Shown: positions 43,636 through 54,957 of the stretch, piece by piece | Layout of the letters: each line of letters begins with the position of its first letter | Numbering within the stretch: the first letter of the stretch is position 1 | Position numbers and translations under genes: made by a program | Source: Thuidium tamariscinum | Lineage: Eukaryota; Streptophyta; Bryopsida; Hypnales; Thuidiaceae | DNA: 64,000 nt | Direction of reading: 5' to 3' | Assembly: GCA_947034885.2 (NCBI GenBank) | Contig: OX344756.2 | Location: forward strand, 18,348,098 to 18,412,097 | Notes under the pieces: generated by a model | What the model was told of the DNA's origin: nothing | Seen by the model: only the letters and a program-made list of their open reading frames with translations | The model's database searches: none

Positions 43636-45030
43636 CAGTGGGGTACCAATCAAAATGTCGTTTTTGACTTCGCAGTGAGAAAATTTTTAGTACTGCCAAC
43701 TTTGAAAGCCTCCCGAGAGCTCAAAAATTGATATTTTACCACGAAATTTTTACTACAGCATCAACTTCAAGTTAATTAAATATATGCCAAATTTCAAGGC
43801 CAAAAGATTCACCCAAAAAAAGTTATTCAAAATCTACCAACATGGGTAGTGGTGAGAAACATTTCACTACTTTCAACTTTGGCACCTTCCTAAGGATTGA
43901 GTTTGTTTTTTTTGCCATGAAATTTTTGTCATGATACAACATCTATGTTTTTAATATATATAAAAAATTTCAAGATAAAAATAATTTTTTTAAGAAGATA
44001 TTTGAAATCTCCCAACATGTGCAGTTTTGAGAAATTTTTCACAATTGCCAACTTTGACACCCTTCCAAGGGTTGAAAAATTGGTTTCTTACCATGAATTT
44101 TTTTTTGTGAAGTCACCTCTATGTTGATAATATGTGCTCTAGATTTCAAGTTCAAATAAATTACCAAAAAATATATATACAAAATCTCCCAACATTAGTG
44201 GTTGTGAGGAGGAGTTTTTGAGCCCTTAGTATAGTGTTATTTTGTGGAGCAAAGTTTGATACAAATATAAAAACTCAACCTCACAACTACACATGTTGAG
44301 AGATTTTGAATATCTTTTTTTGAATAAGTGTTTTGAACTTGAAATTTGGAACATATATTATCAACATAAATTTGGTCTTCTTCAAAAAAATTCACATTAA
44401 ATAGACAAATTTTCAGCCCTTGGGAGGGTGTCAAAGTCGGAAATAGTGAACATATTCTCACAACTACTAATGTTGGGAGATTTTGTATATCTTTTTTTTG
44501 TTAATTTATTTGAACTTGAAATCTAGAGCACATATTATCAACATAGAGGTGACTTCACAAAAAAAAATTCATGGTAAGAAACCAAATTTTCAGCCCTTGG
44601 AAGGGTGTCAAAGTTGGCAATTGTGAAAAATTTCTCAAAACTACACATGTTGGGAGATTTCAAATATCTTCTTAAAAAATTTATTTTTATCTTGAAATTT
44701 TTTATATATATTAAAAACATAGATATTGTATCATGACAAAAATTTCATGGCAGAAAAAAACAAACTCAATCCTTAGGAAGGTGCCAAAGTTGAAAGTAGT
44801 GAAATGTTTCTTACCACTACCCATGTTGGTAGATTTTGAATAACTTTTTTTTGGTGAATCTTTTGGCCTTGAAATTTGACATACATATAATTAACTTGAA
44901 GTTGATGCTGTAGTAAAAATTTTGTGGTAAAATATCAATTTTTGAGCTCTCGAGAGGCTTTCAAAGATGGCAGTACTAAAAATTTTCTCACTGCGAAGCC
45001 AAAAACGACATTTTGATTGGTACCCCACTG
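43636..45030. mobile_element. 1.4-kb palindromic element of tandem modules, TA target
   Basis: Ends CAGTGGGGTACCAATC and GATTGGTACCCCACTG are perfect inverted repeats flanked by TA (43634-43635 and 45031-45032), as for Tc1/mariner/pogo-type elements. The whole element folds back around 44220. Each arm is itself a series of diverged modules of about 170-180 bp, each with TTTGNCACCNTNCCNAGG-like, CATGAAATTTTT-like and AAATCTNCCAACAT-like blocks. Mirror-image short open frames (43945-44127 and 44720-44538) simply reflect the palindrome. No transposase. Confidence 0.8.
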
Positions 45031-45064
45031 TACACTAATTCTATCTACTATATACTCTATCAAG

Positions 45065-45787
45065 GGGTCATACCGACCGATTTATGTAGCGTTTTCCACA
45101 ATACTGCTAAAATTTTCGGGAGTACTGTATAATTAGAAAAATAATTTTTTAAAAATGTAAAAAATATGTTTTAGGTATATACCTCTAAGAAGAAGGTACC
45201 CTAGAAAGGAAAAGTGTAGGAAAATTCTCTAAGTAGGAGAACTAGAAAAGTGCAAATTTTCATGAAAATAGCTACTTTGACATTTTAATTTGTAAAAAAT
45301 AGGAAAAAGAATTTTAAAAAAAACTAAAAATTTTCAATTAGGGAGAACTTTATGATGAAGAGATTTCACCAAAAGAATGATCTCAAAACCATCTCAAATG
45401 TTCAAAAGTATGCGCGCAAGGGAGGCCTGTTTGCATATATGTAGAGGAAAGAAAATAATGATTTTTAAGATTTCCTTTGGTATAAACATGCCTACCTAGT
45501 ATTTAAATAGGCCACAGAAATTCTAGCTTTAGATCATTAATTTTGGATGCTCCCCAGTACTAAAAACCCCTAAACCGCAAAGTGTGACAAATTAGCTTAA
45601 TTGAAATTTAATTATAAAATGATTTTTGAAAATTTCTAAAAAATAAGGAATTTGATTTTTGTCATGTCAAAAATCTTTAGTCAAAATTTCAAGTTAATAT
45701 GGTTCATAATTTAAAAGTTATAATTAATAACAACTCCGTCATTCAAAGTGTGACGCAAAATAGTACCGGTCTTTCTTGCAATCACCC
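45065..45787. mobile_element. MITE of the GGGTGATTGCAAGAAA family, TSD CAAG
   Basis: Left end GGGTCATACCGACCG and right end GGTCTTTCTTGCAATCACCC, flanked by CAAG on both sides (45061-45064 and 45788-45791). The interior shares AACCCCTAAACCGCAAAGTG with the element at 52844-53588. Length 723 bp, non-coding. The left end has diverged at the usual TTGCAAGAAA stretch. Confidence 0.8.
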
Positions 45788-46292
45788 CAAGGCCAATGAT
45801 AATCATGTCAACAAAGCTTTTAAAATTGAGAAGTTTAGTTTGCAATGAAAAATGGAAGTCTTTGATGTATGGTAGTCAATTGCCCAAAAATTTATTTCAT
45901 ATTTAGGTTAATGTCAAAGAATTTTATAGTTGAAAAACTCCGATAACTAAGTAAATTAAATTAAATTTGATAGCCATTTCAATTTTATGAGATGACAAAA
46001 ATTGTCAATATGGCGCTCTAAATAAGAATTTAGGTGTCTAATAAGATGTCGATGTTAAAGGATGCAACTCTCTAACTCCTAGTCAAATCATTAAATAATA
46101 AAAGATTGAGTGGATTCAATAATGTCTAATCCTAATTATAGCAAACTCTTCAAAACCTCAAGTAATTGTTTATGTCTAATGAAGTGAGCTTGAAGAGATT
46201 TAAGCTAGTAGATCAAACCAATTAGTAAATGAGACAGTAATATATTAGTAAAGTCACAATATTTGTAATATACTTTCTAAATTAGTGCCATA

Positions 46293-47041
46293 GGGTGATT
46301 GCAAAAAAGGGTGACTAATTTCCTAGTCACAACTGAAACCATTCTCTTGTTTTTTGCTATAATTTTTGAAGCACAATTTGAATGAATATGAAATTTCTAT
46401 TGAAAATGTATAACTTTGTGACAATCATATCCCTTAAATTTTTAGAAATTAACAATTTAAATCATTTTATATTTAAAAACTATTTTTGTTCATTTGTCAC
46501 AAGTTGACATTTAAGGTTTTTCACTATATTATGAGTTACTATATTTAATGATCTAAAGTTCAAACTTTCATGATCTATTTGCATAATAGGGAAGCATGTA
46601 TCTACCAAAGGAAATTTGGAAATTCATTATTTCATGTCCTCCACATGAATATAAACAACATTCCCATTGTGCGCGATTTTTGAATATTGAGGATAGTTTT
46701 TAGATCATTCTTTTGGTGAAATATGATCACCATCAACTCTTTCCAAATGGCCAATTTTTGTTTTTCTTAAAATTTCTTTTCCTATTTTCTATAAATTAAA
46801 ATGTAAAATTACAATGCCAATTACTATTTTCTTGAAATTTTGCACTTTTCTAATTTATCTACTTAGAAAATTTTTCTATATTTTTCCTTCATAGGGTACA
46901 TTCTTCTTAAAGATATATACATAATAAATATTTTTCACTTTTACAAAAAATTAGGTTTCTAATTTAAAAGTACTTCCAAAGGTGAAAAGGAGTATTGTGA
47001 AAAACACTACGCTTCTCGCACACCCTTTCATGTAATGACCC
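46293..47041. mobile_element. MITE of the GGGTGATTGCAAGAAA family (unit 2 copy of 23853)
   Basis: Ends GGGTGATTGCAAAAAAGGG and CCCTTTCATGTAATGACCC; same position as in unit 1, flanks CATA and TATA. Mutations in the ends (CTTGCAA to CATGTAA) have accumulated since the duplication. Confidence 0.75.
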
Positions 47042-47668
47042 TATATTCTTTAACTCCTTTGATTGTCTCTAGAGTTGAATTTCTTTTATTATTTATCTAC
47101 TATTGCATAAGCTAATTTATTGTTGTACACACCAAGATTGCCTTGTATGTACTACCAACAATAGTGAAGTTTTCATTTAATATTTAGTTACAAACATCTA
47201 AATCTAGCTACATTAGTTAAAGATGAAAAATAAAAATATCCAGAAAATGCAAATTTTTCATGTGCCTCAAGTAGCCTTCCATTTGCTCTAAGATTTCAAT
47301 GTTTAAAACTCACTATACACTCATAGAGAAGGAAAGTGCCAGAGACTGAAATCCCATACTTCTAAAAGCAAAAGAGAAAAAATAATATGGTAATTCAAAG
47401 AACAAGTAGCCATGTACTAATAGTTACATCAATAATTTTATTTGATTTCAATCCCAATGTTCACATGACTTGGAATGGTCTTGTCCACAAGATAAATCTA
47501 CTCATCCATTCTAAACAAAATAGTTTGATTCCAGTATCTTCAAACAACTTATACTACAACTCTACATCTACAAACATATATAGAGTGCAGTACACATGCA
47601 ACTACCACAAACATCTCGTTACCTTCCAACATACAAAATGCAAACTTGCTCAATCAGTATCTCTTTAT
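47042..47668 (-). other. downstream flank and probable 3' UTR of B3 gene 2
   Basis: Colinear with 24599-25212. No competing gene seen. Confidence 0.4.
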
Positions 47669-49312
47669 CTACTCTACTAACACTTCAACTGTGAAGCTTG
47701 AGTTCGCAACCAAAGAAAATTTCAGAACATCCCCAATCGTGAGATTGTTGGCAAGAAGGAAAGCTTTCCACCCGGAGTGCCCAAGGCGAACCACTTCCAC
47801 CCCTTCATAGGAAGTCTTCACCACCCTCACCATTGTGATGGTCTCCGTAGGACCTTTCAATTCCACCTGATTGCCTTCAAGCATGGAGCTATTGAGCTGC
47901 CAGAAGTGTGAAGGAACAACCTGACACCAAGAAAATCAATGCATTTTATGATTAGAACCAAAGGAGCATCAAAAAGTGCTTGATAATGGACACTATCATA
48001 AATAAAGAGTTTTTAAATGAAGAGTTCTTAAGACATGTAGAGTTCAAAATGCAAAGTGACTTACCAGGCTCAAATCATCCTCCAAGTAGAAATGATGTTC
48101 AGGGTGCCTCGGCTGCGATGGACGGTTGATGGTCACCAAAAAACTAGGCCACAATGGTACATCGTCTTCGTCTTGGTCCGCATCATCTTCGTCTTCGTCC
48201 TCATCGTCTTCGTCTCCATCAGAGTCGAGCTGCGCAGGTGACCTGCCAATGACCACTTCAAAGTGCGAAAATCTTGTCAATTTGAAGATGAGAATGTCGC
48301 CTACTTTGATGTGGTTGTCCATCAAGAAAGCTTTCCATCCACCCAGCCCATATGCAAACACTCGAGCCCTTCTGTCCAGAACACGGATTGTCATCTGGAT
48401 GGGCCAGGTTTGGGGGCTGTCTCGCGTCGCGAAAGTGACATCGATTCCCAACTTCTTGCAATGCTGCTTGAGGAAAGCACGTGGAAACTCCTGCACAAAC
48501 AGGCTTGGCTTCTGTCAATCAACGTGACCGTCAATGTGGAAGCAAAAACGCAAGATACGATCCAGCATTGCAAGACAAGAGTGAAAAGTATCACCATTTG
48601 TATTGCTTCAAAACGTTTTCAAACCATTGCTAATATTTCTCAAGACATGTTGTTCAACTCCGACCCGTTTAGCAGAGCTGAATTTGCTCCGCTCGACCTC
48701 CATGGTATGAGGAATGGAGCGGCGAGATTGAACAAATAACTAGCCAAGTGGCAATAACAGAAACATACTTAACATAGTCTGTGAACAAGGCAAGGAAAAC
48801 TCTCCTTCAGCTACGTCGACACTCTTATCCAACACTCCGGCATTTCCTAACCCAATTGATCATCAATTGAAGGTAGTTCCAGTTCTCTATAATTATACAT
48901 ACATGCATTGCAAGATATAGAATAATTAACCCAGTCTCAAAACAAACGTTCTGTTGAAATTAAGAAAATAAATGCTCATTGGCTTGCAAACCCATTTGAT
49001 CATCAAGGAACTTGAAGTCCAGACCAGCATTGTACATAGTTACATGCATTGCAAGAAATATCAAAGCAAACGAAATGCTCATCGGAAAGAAAAGTGATGC
49101 TCAGGGGCTTGCAAACCTACCAGTGCGTAAGCCAATGGCCCTTGCAGTAACTCCGTGGCCATGGACTTGGTAACGAGCTTGTGGAAGAAAATGGTGTCCG
49201 TCATGTCCAGTCGAGACACCATGATCCGCATTCTCCTGTGAAACTCTTCGCGGGACTCTTCGGCAGGCCTCTGCTGCTCGGCGGGCTGCGGGGCGGATGA
49301 TGATGATGCCAT
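47669..49312 (-). CDS. B3-domain protein with two B3 domains, 289 aa, 3 exons (unit 2)
   Basis: Minus-strand exons are 49312-49121, 48490-48065 and 47920-47669, with the same splice sites and phases as the unit-1 gene. Intact, no stop or frameshift. It differs from gene 1 at eight residues: Thr26Arg in the N-terminal region; Val to Leu, Glu to Gly and Asn to His in or beside the acidic linker; and Asp to Glu, Arg to Met, Ala to Val and Val to Leu in the second B3 domain. The first B3 domain, including GGWKAFLMDNHIKVGDILIF, is unchanged. Likely a nuclear DNA-binding protein of REM-like architecture. Intron 1 (630 bp) is about 150 bp shorter than in gene 1. Which copy is expressed cannot be told from sequence. 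Confidence 0.85.
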
Positions 49313-51255
49313 TGATCTTCACTTGCGGAGCTGCAGCCGTGTCTTGCAACGCCTTCCTTCGCAGCTGCTCGATGGCCGGAACCCAACGATTGCGGTACGT
49401 ACGTCGACCTAGACCCGTTTCCTCCAACCTGCCAGTTCAGCAACTAGCACCAAAAACAGTCATTAGTGACCAGTAAGTAGTTTCCGAGAGCTCTTTGCGA
49501 TCACCCCATTTCGAAATAATACAAGTGAAGCTCCGAAAGCTTTCTCTTCTGTTGACACATGAACTGAATTAATTAACTGACTCAGGTGAATGCAAGCCCG
49601 AGAAATCATCATAGAAATCAAATGGCTCCTCAAAAGCAGACCAGCAGGCTAGCAGGGAGACATTTCCAGAGCAGAAATGATGTACTGACTTGCAACCTTG
49701 TCTACACAGCACATTTCACGAGGGATTAGAATAGAATTTCAAGACTCGAGATGAAGATCGTCAAACGGGAGTGCAACTTACTTACATGGAATGTCTCGGT
49801 CTGGACGTGCGATTGTATGCAACACAAACGAAGCTCTGATAGTGCTCTCTCTATTCCGAGAACTGAAATTTCAGGAATCGTTCAGCATAAACATCAGCTC
49901 ACCGCTGAAACACGAGACCGGGCACGAGACAACATGCATACAACCGCTTGGATGTTACAGGTCTCGAGATGTCGAACTGAAAACGACGGAAAGGACTCAA
50001 GTAACATTTCAGGACTCGAAATGACAAACTCAAGGCAAAACGGAGTACATTTTATCACGGATTCATGTCACATGGAATGGAGCTCACCAAAAATATTTTG
50101 TCCCGCAGCTCCTTTCTCCGCAGCTGCTCGAAGGAACCAAAACAAGAACTAGATTGCAGTATGTCGACCTATATAGACAGGCTTCCTCCTCTCTGCCGAT
50201 TCAACACCAAAAATCAGTCATCAGTGACCAGTAATTAGTTCCACTTTTTACGGACTCTGTGCGAGTGTGCGATCAACCCATTTCGAAATGACTCAAGTGA
50301 AGCTCCGAAAGCGTTTTAAGCTCTGTTGAAACATGAACGAACTAAAATAAACCTCAATACAAGCTCAAATAACCATCATAAAAACCAGTTGGCTGTTCAA
50401 AGCAGGTCAACGCCAACACGGAGACACATCCAGAACAAAAGCGATGAAAGCACTGACTTGCAACCTTGTCTATGCACATTTCAAGAGGCTCTGGAGTTGA
50501 AGTTCGGGACTCGAGATGAAGAACACCAAACCGGAGTGCAACTTGGAATGTCAAGGTCTGTGCAAATGTACGGAACACAAATGCATGGCGCTTTGAGAGT
50601 GCTCTCTTCTGCATGTCGGCTAAAATTTCAGAACTTGCTCCGCACAAACATCAACTTACTGCTGACCCAAGGAGACAAAACTCAACTTGGATGTTTACGG
50701 ACTACAGATGACAAACGAAAATGACGAAAATGACGAAAATAGTATACAGGATGTACTCGAGATGACTAATACAAATCGGGAATGCCACATTCAGTAGTGC
50801 TCAGTCTGTATAACACAAATGAAGTTAAGCTTGGAGAATGCTCTATTCTGTCGACTGAAATTTCAGATACCGTTCGGCTCAAGTGCTGCTGAAACACGGA
50901 GAAAACATTCAACCAGTTCGATATTTCAAGACTCGAGATGACGAACACAAACACAAGCGGGAACGCCACATGGAATAGCGCTCTGTGTGACACAAATGAA
51001 GCTCCGAAAGTGCTCTACTCGGTGGACTGTTAGTTCAAGAAACCGACCAGCATAAAGATCAAGTATTATAAGTCTACGCTAAAACCGAAAGACAACTTTT
51101 CAACAACAAGGATATCCTAAAGCACTCGCTCATAACCTTGTCCATCTTCCCCACACCCACACCCAGACATGCACATCTCCACAACTCCTGGGCAGCAAAT
51201 CATCAATTCAAAACAACCCCGAAATGTCCAACTCCTTGTTCGGGCTGTGACACTC
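49313..51255 (-). promoter_or_regulatory. GC-rich 5' region of B3 gene 2 with repeated modules
   Basis: Colinear with 27002-28935, with the same internal duplication (GCAGCTGCTCGA at about 49361 and 50121) and CTCGAGATGA-bounded modules (about 49747, 50512, 50758, 50935). Small indels distinguish it from unit 1, for example an inserted GACCGGGCACGA-like stretch near 49917 and a shortened CTATGCACATTTC region near 50470. Confidence 0.5.
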
Positions 51256-52238
51256 GAGTTGGGAAAGCCTCGATCAAGAACAACATCCGCGCAACATTTA
51301 AATTGACTCCACGATCAAGAGAGCGCGAGAGAAGTCACCGGTGAAGAGTCGATACCTGGCACCTCTCCACGCGCACTTCTTTTTGCCCTCACTGAAGCAG
51401 CGAATCTCAGGTCAAGGCGGACTAGCTAGATCACACATGCAGAGCGAGCATGCATCGATGCAAGCATCCCCTCCGATCACCAGCACGTATTTCCTGCGCG
51501 CTTCACCTCCGATCCTATTGCGCGCGCAATGCGAAGCTAGCTGGGCTGATCGTTGCTAGCAGGAGGTGGGTGGCGTAAAGGGGAGAGAAGATGTACGACC
51601 TGGTGCAGCCTTGACAAGAAGTTTCAAGCGCAGGAGGGCAGGGCCCGCGCGTCTTCTCCGATCTTTGCCGCGCCCATTCCGCTTGGCTTGTCACGCCGCG
51701 TGAGTCATTGAACACGACATGACCGCGCGACGTGATAGTTTGTTTCTTCTTAAAAACAAGTTTTTCTCATAATGCCGGTTTAGTATAACTTGTTACATCT
51801 AAATTTTTTTTTTAAAGTTTATTTGGGACCCATTAATATATGTAATTTTATTTCAATTGTGATTTATCCACTATTAGAACTATCCCAAAAGAAATTTCTT
51901 CATTCTTGCAAGTTTAAGAAAAATAAAAATTTCTATCTTCACATGCATCGGTTTAAATTCTACACAAAACTCAAGAAACAAAGAGTAATATCTTCCACTA
52001 TTACATCGTTATTGAATGTTAATGTAGCTAAAGTTTTTTTTATTGCATACTAGTTATAAATCTTCAATTGATGTTCTTCAATCATTTAAAATTATGTTCA
52101 TTGTAAGCTTTTGATAATTTTATTCATTTATATCTTAGATATTGGCTAAATACCTTAAATTTGCATACTATCAAATTATCTGAAAAGATAAACCAAAGTC
52201 TAATACCTAAATTCTTTTTGATTCATAATAGTTGTACC
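51256..52238 (+). repeat. leader (long form) and truncated L repeat copy e
   Basis: Matches 28936-29902. The match with unit 1 ends abruptly at 52238, in GATTCATAATAGTTGTACC, where unit 2 switches to a truncated MITE. Confidence 0.75.
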
Positions 52239-52488
52239 AATCAATTTAAACCAATCAATAGTATTAAAAAACCCTCATCTTGAAAGTGTGACAAATTAAC
52301 AAAAATAACTTTTAAATATAAAATGATTTTCTTAAAATTTTGAAAAATATAGAATATGATTGCAATCAAGAATTCTAGAAAAAAAAATTTGGTTTGGGCA
52401 TTGGATTCATCAATCAAAAGTTATAGCATTGGACAAGAACAAATTTTACAAAGCGCTACAAAAGTGGTTGGTGTTTCTTGCAATGACC
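52239..52488. mobile_element. truncated MITE end at a rearrangement breakpoint
   Basis: The right half of a GGGTGATTGCAAGAAA-family element: interior block AAAGTGTGACAAATTA and right end GGTGTTTCTTGCAATGACC. No left end exists; its left edge is the place where colinearity with unit 1 stops. L sequence continues from 52489 with the AACATCCTAATTGCATC block. Confidence 0.7.
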
Positions 52489-54957
52489 TAGGGTAACATC
52501 CTAATTGCATCATTGTTGAATGTTGATGTGAAAAAAGACATTTATTGCATACTTTTGGAATCTTTGATGTTCTTTATCCATTTAAAATTACTCTCATTGT
52601 AAGCTTTTGATCATTTTGTTCATCATTTATATCTTGGATATTGGCTATATTAGACAATAGATACCTCAAATACTTTTAACACACAAGTAACCAACATAAG
52701 GATCTAAATAATATTCAAGTACCTCAAATTTGCATACTCTCAAATTCTTTAAGAAGATGAATTGAAGTCAAGTACCTAAATTGTTTTTGACTCTAGAAAT
52801 AATTGTATTCCTAATTTAGAATGCTAAGATCATCTTAAAAGCTGGGTCATTGCAAGAAAGACCTGCGGCAAAGCGTAGCGATTTGCACAGTACTCACTTT
52901 TTTCTTTGGGAGTACTGTATAAATAGTAAATCAATTTTTTTTAAAAGTAAAAAATATGTTTGATGTATATACCTTTAAGAAGAAGATACCCTAGGAAGGA
53001 AAAGCATAGAAAAATTCTCTATGTAGGAGAACTAGAAAAGTGCTGAATTTTGTGAAAATTGTAACTTTCACTATATTTTCACATTTTAATTTGTAAAAAA
53101 TAGGGAAATTAATTTTTCTTAAAACTAAAAATTGGCCATTTGGGAAGACTTTATGTTAAAGGTATTTCACCAATATAATGATCCTAAAACTATCTTGATT
53201 GTTCAAAAATGTGCGCGCAAGGGAGGCCTGTTAGCACACATGTAGAGGAAAGAGATTAATGATTTTTAAAATTTTCTTAAGTGGAAACATGCCTACTTAG
53301 TGTAGGAATAGACCCTAGAAATATCAGCTCTAAATTATTAATTTAAAGTACTCCCCAGTACTAAAAACCCCTAAACCGCAAAGTGTGACAAATTAGAGAA
53401 ATCAGAATTTAAATATGAAATGATTTTTGAAAATTTCTGAAAAATAAGGGTTTTGATAACTATCAAGCCAGTCATCTTCAATAAAAATTTCAAGTTCAAA
53501 GAGTTAATGCTTCAAAATTTATAGCTCATGACAACTCCGTCACTCAAAGTGTGACGCCAAATAGTACAAGTCTTTCTTGCATTCACCCAGCTTGAAAATT
53601 TGAAATGTATGTTGTTTTAATTAGTTTTACAATATATAAATGCTTACATATCAAAGGTTGCTTACTAAGTTTGTGCTATACTTCAATACTTGCATTTGCT
53701 AAGATTTTAGAAAAAAAATTCCTTTTTCTTTTGGCTCAATCATCCTCAATGTACTAAAATTTGGTAGTTTTAACAATTGGATTAACTCCTAAAAAATCAC
53801 ATTGTGACATTGCCATTTCATTAGAGGTATATTGCAAAAGGATATATATTGTATCATCTATATAAGTATTTGAACATTGTCAAATCTACTATAAATATAT
53901 ACTACAAATTGCTTCTTTTCTTTTATTATAATACTAATTGCAAGAGTCCTAATTGCTTTCAGTTTTTTACTTTTATCACTCTAGGCTCATCAATACCTCC
54001 TAATGTAAACAATATTATCATTGATAACACTATCATAGTGACATTATTATAATGGATTTTGTCTAAGTTATTTATGTGAGCCTTTACATCAATTTCTTTG
54101 TACTCATACCATACTTTTATACTACACAACTTCAATGACATATAAGTTTGTAATATAGATCTACAAAAGAAATTCACACTTCTATACATGGTCAAGTGAC
54201 TCTCTTTTCTTATAGAAGTCCAACGAGTCAATTTGATTAATTTGGTCAAAATTTTCTTTTTAATCTTTTGAAGCTCTAAAAGCAAGTAGGAGAAAATAGG
54301 ATGGTAAGGGGCAAATGATCAAACATGATGGTGCAATCTCTCACCTTGGATATTCTTTTTTAGAATTTTACAATGAAAAATCTAACACACAAGTATTGCA
54401 ATATTTTTGTTTATTTTCTCTAACTACCACTCTCCTCATTTGGATTGGCAAGTATATACTGATGAGAGTCTTTAATATGTGCAAGTCACGTGAATATGAG
54501 ATATGTATTGTAAGCTGTATAAGGTTATGTAAATGAGTTCTTTGCACACTACAATTGTTTTATAAGTACCTCTATGTTATAATAATGCATTTTTGAGTGC
54601 ATTTTTTATTTAAAGCAAGTATATAAAATTTCAAAAGTTAGCCAATCTTTAATTTTCTATTATACATTTATTTCAAGAAAAAATCCTCTCTTTTTAAATA
54701 TTTTTACTATAAGTATTAGACTATTAGTAAAGGTGAGGTACTCACATAACTTTAGTCCAAATAGTTTAATTTTTTACAAATTGAACTAGAACTTTGAACA
54801 AGACAAGCCACGAAAGGAGATTTTTTGAGTTTTCTTCTGTTGACATAGTATACAAAAATGGCAACAATGCATGTAAGATTATAAACTATCAATTAATTCA
54901 AATAGTGAAAGAATTGCAATTTCAATAGGAATACATATATATAATATTTGTTCTTCT
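52489..54957 (+). repeat. extra L repeat copy f (no leader)
   Basis: Resembles the end part of unit 1 (about 37400-39895) rather than the segment expected here, and lacks a leader of its own. It is interrupted by the MITE at 52844-53588 and ends abruptly at GTTCTTCT (54957), fused to the middle of a leader. Confidence 0.7.
52844..53588. mobile_element. MITE of the GGGTGATTGCAAGAAA family, TSD AGCT
   Basis: Ends GGGTCATTGCAAGAAAGACC and AGTCTTTCTTGCATTCACCC, flanked by AGCT on both sides (52840-52843 and 53589-53592). The related L copy shows the empty site CTTAAAAGCTTGAAAATTTG (about 37754). Length 745 bp. The interior is closely related to 45065-45787. Confidence 0.88.

Larger units (their letters stand above)
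43612..45815. other. 2.2-kb unit-2-specific block holding two elements
   Basis: Relative to unit 1 (ACTTAATAG directly joined to CTTTTAAAATTG at about 23370), unit 2 has 2204 extra bases. They consist of the palindromic element 43636-45030, the MITE 45065-45787, and about 80 bp of other sequence between and around them. The 80 bp may be ancestral DNA lost from unit 1, or part of a larger insertion. Confidence 0.65.

Noticed and set aside
43945..44720. Pair of near-identical short proteins on opposite strands
   Set aside because: They are the two arms of the palindromic element at 43636-45030, not genes.
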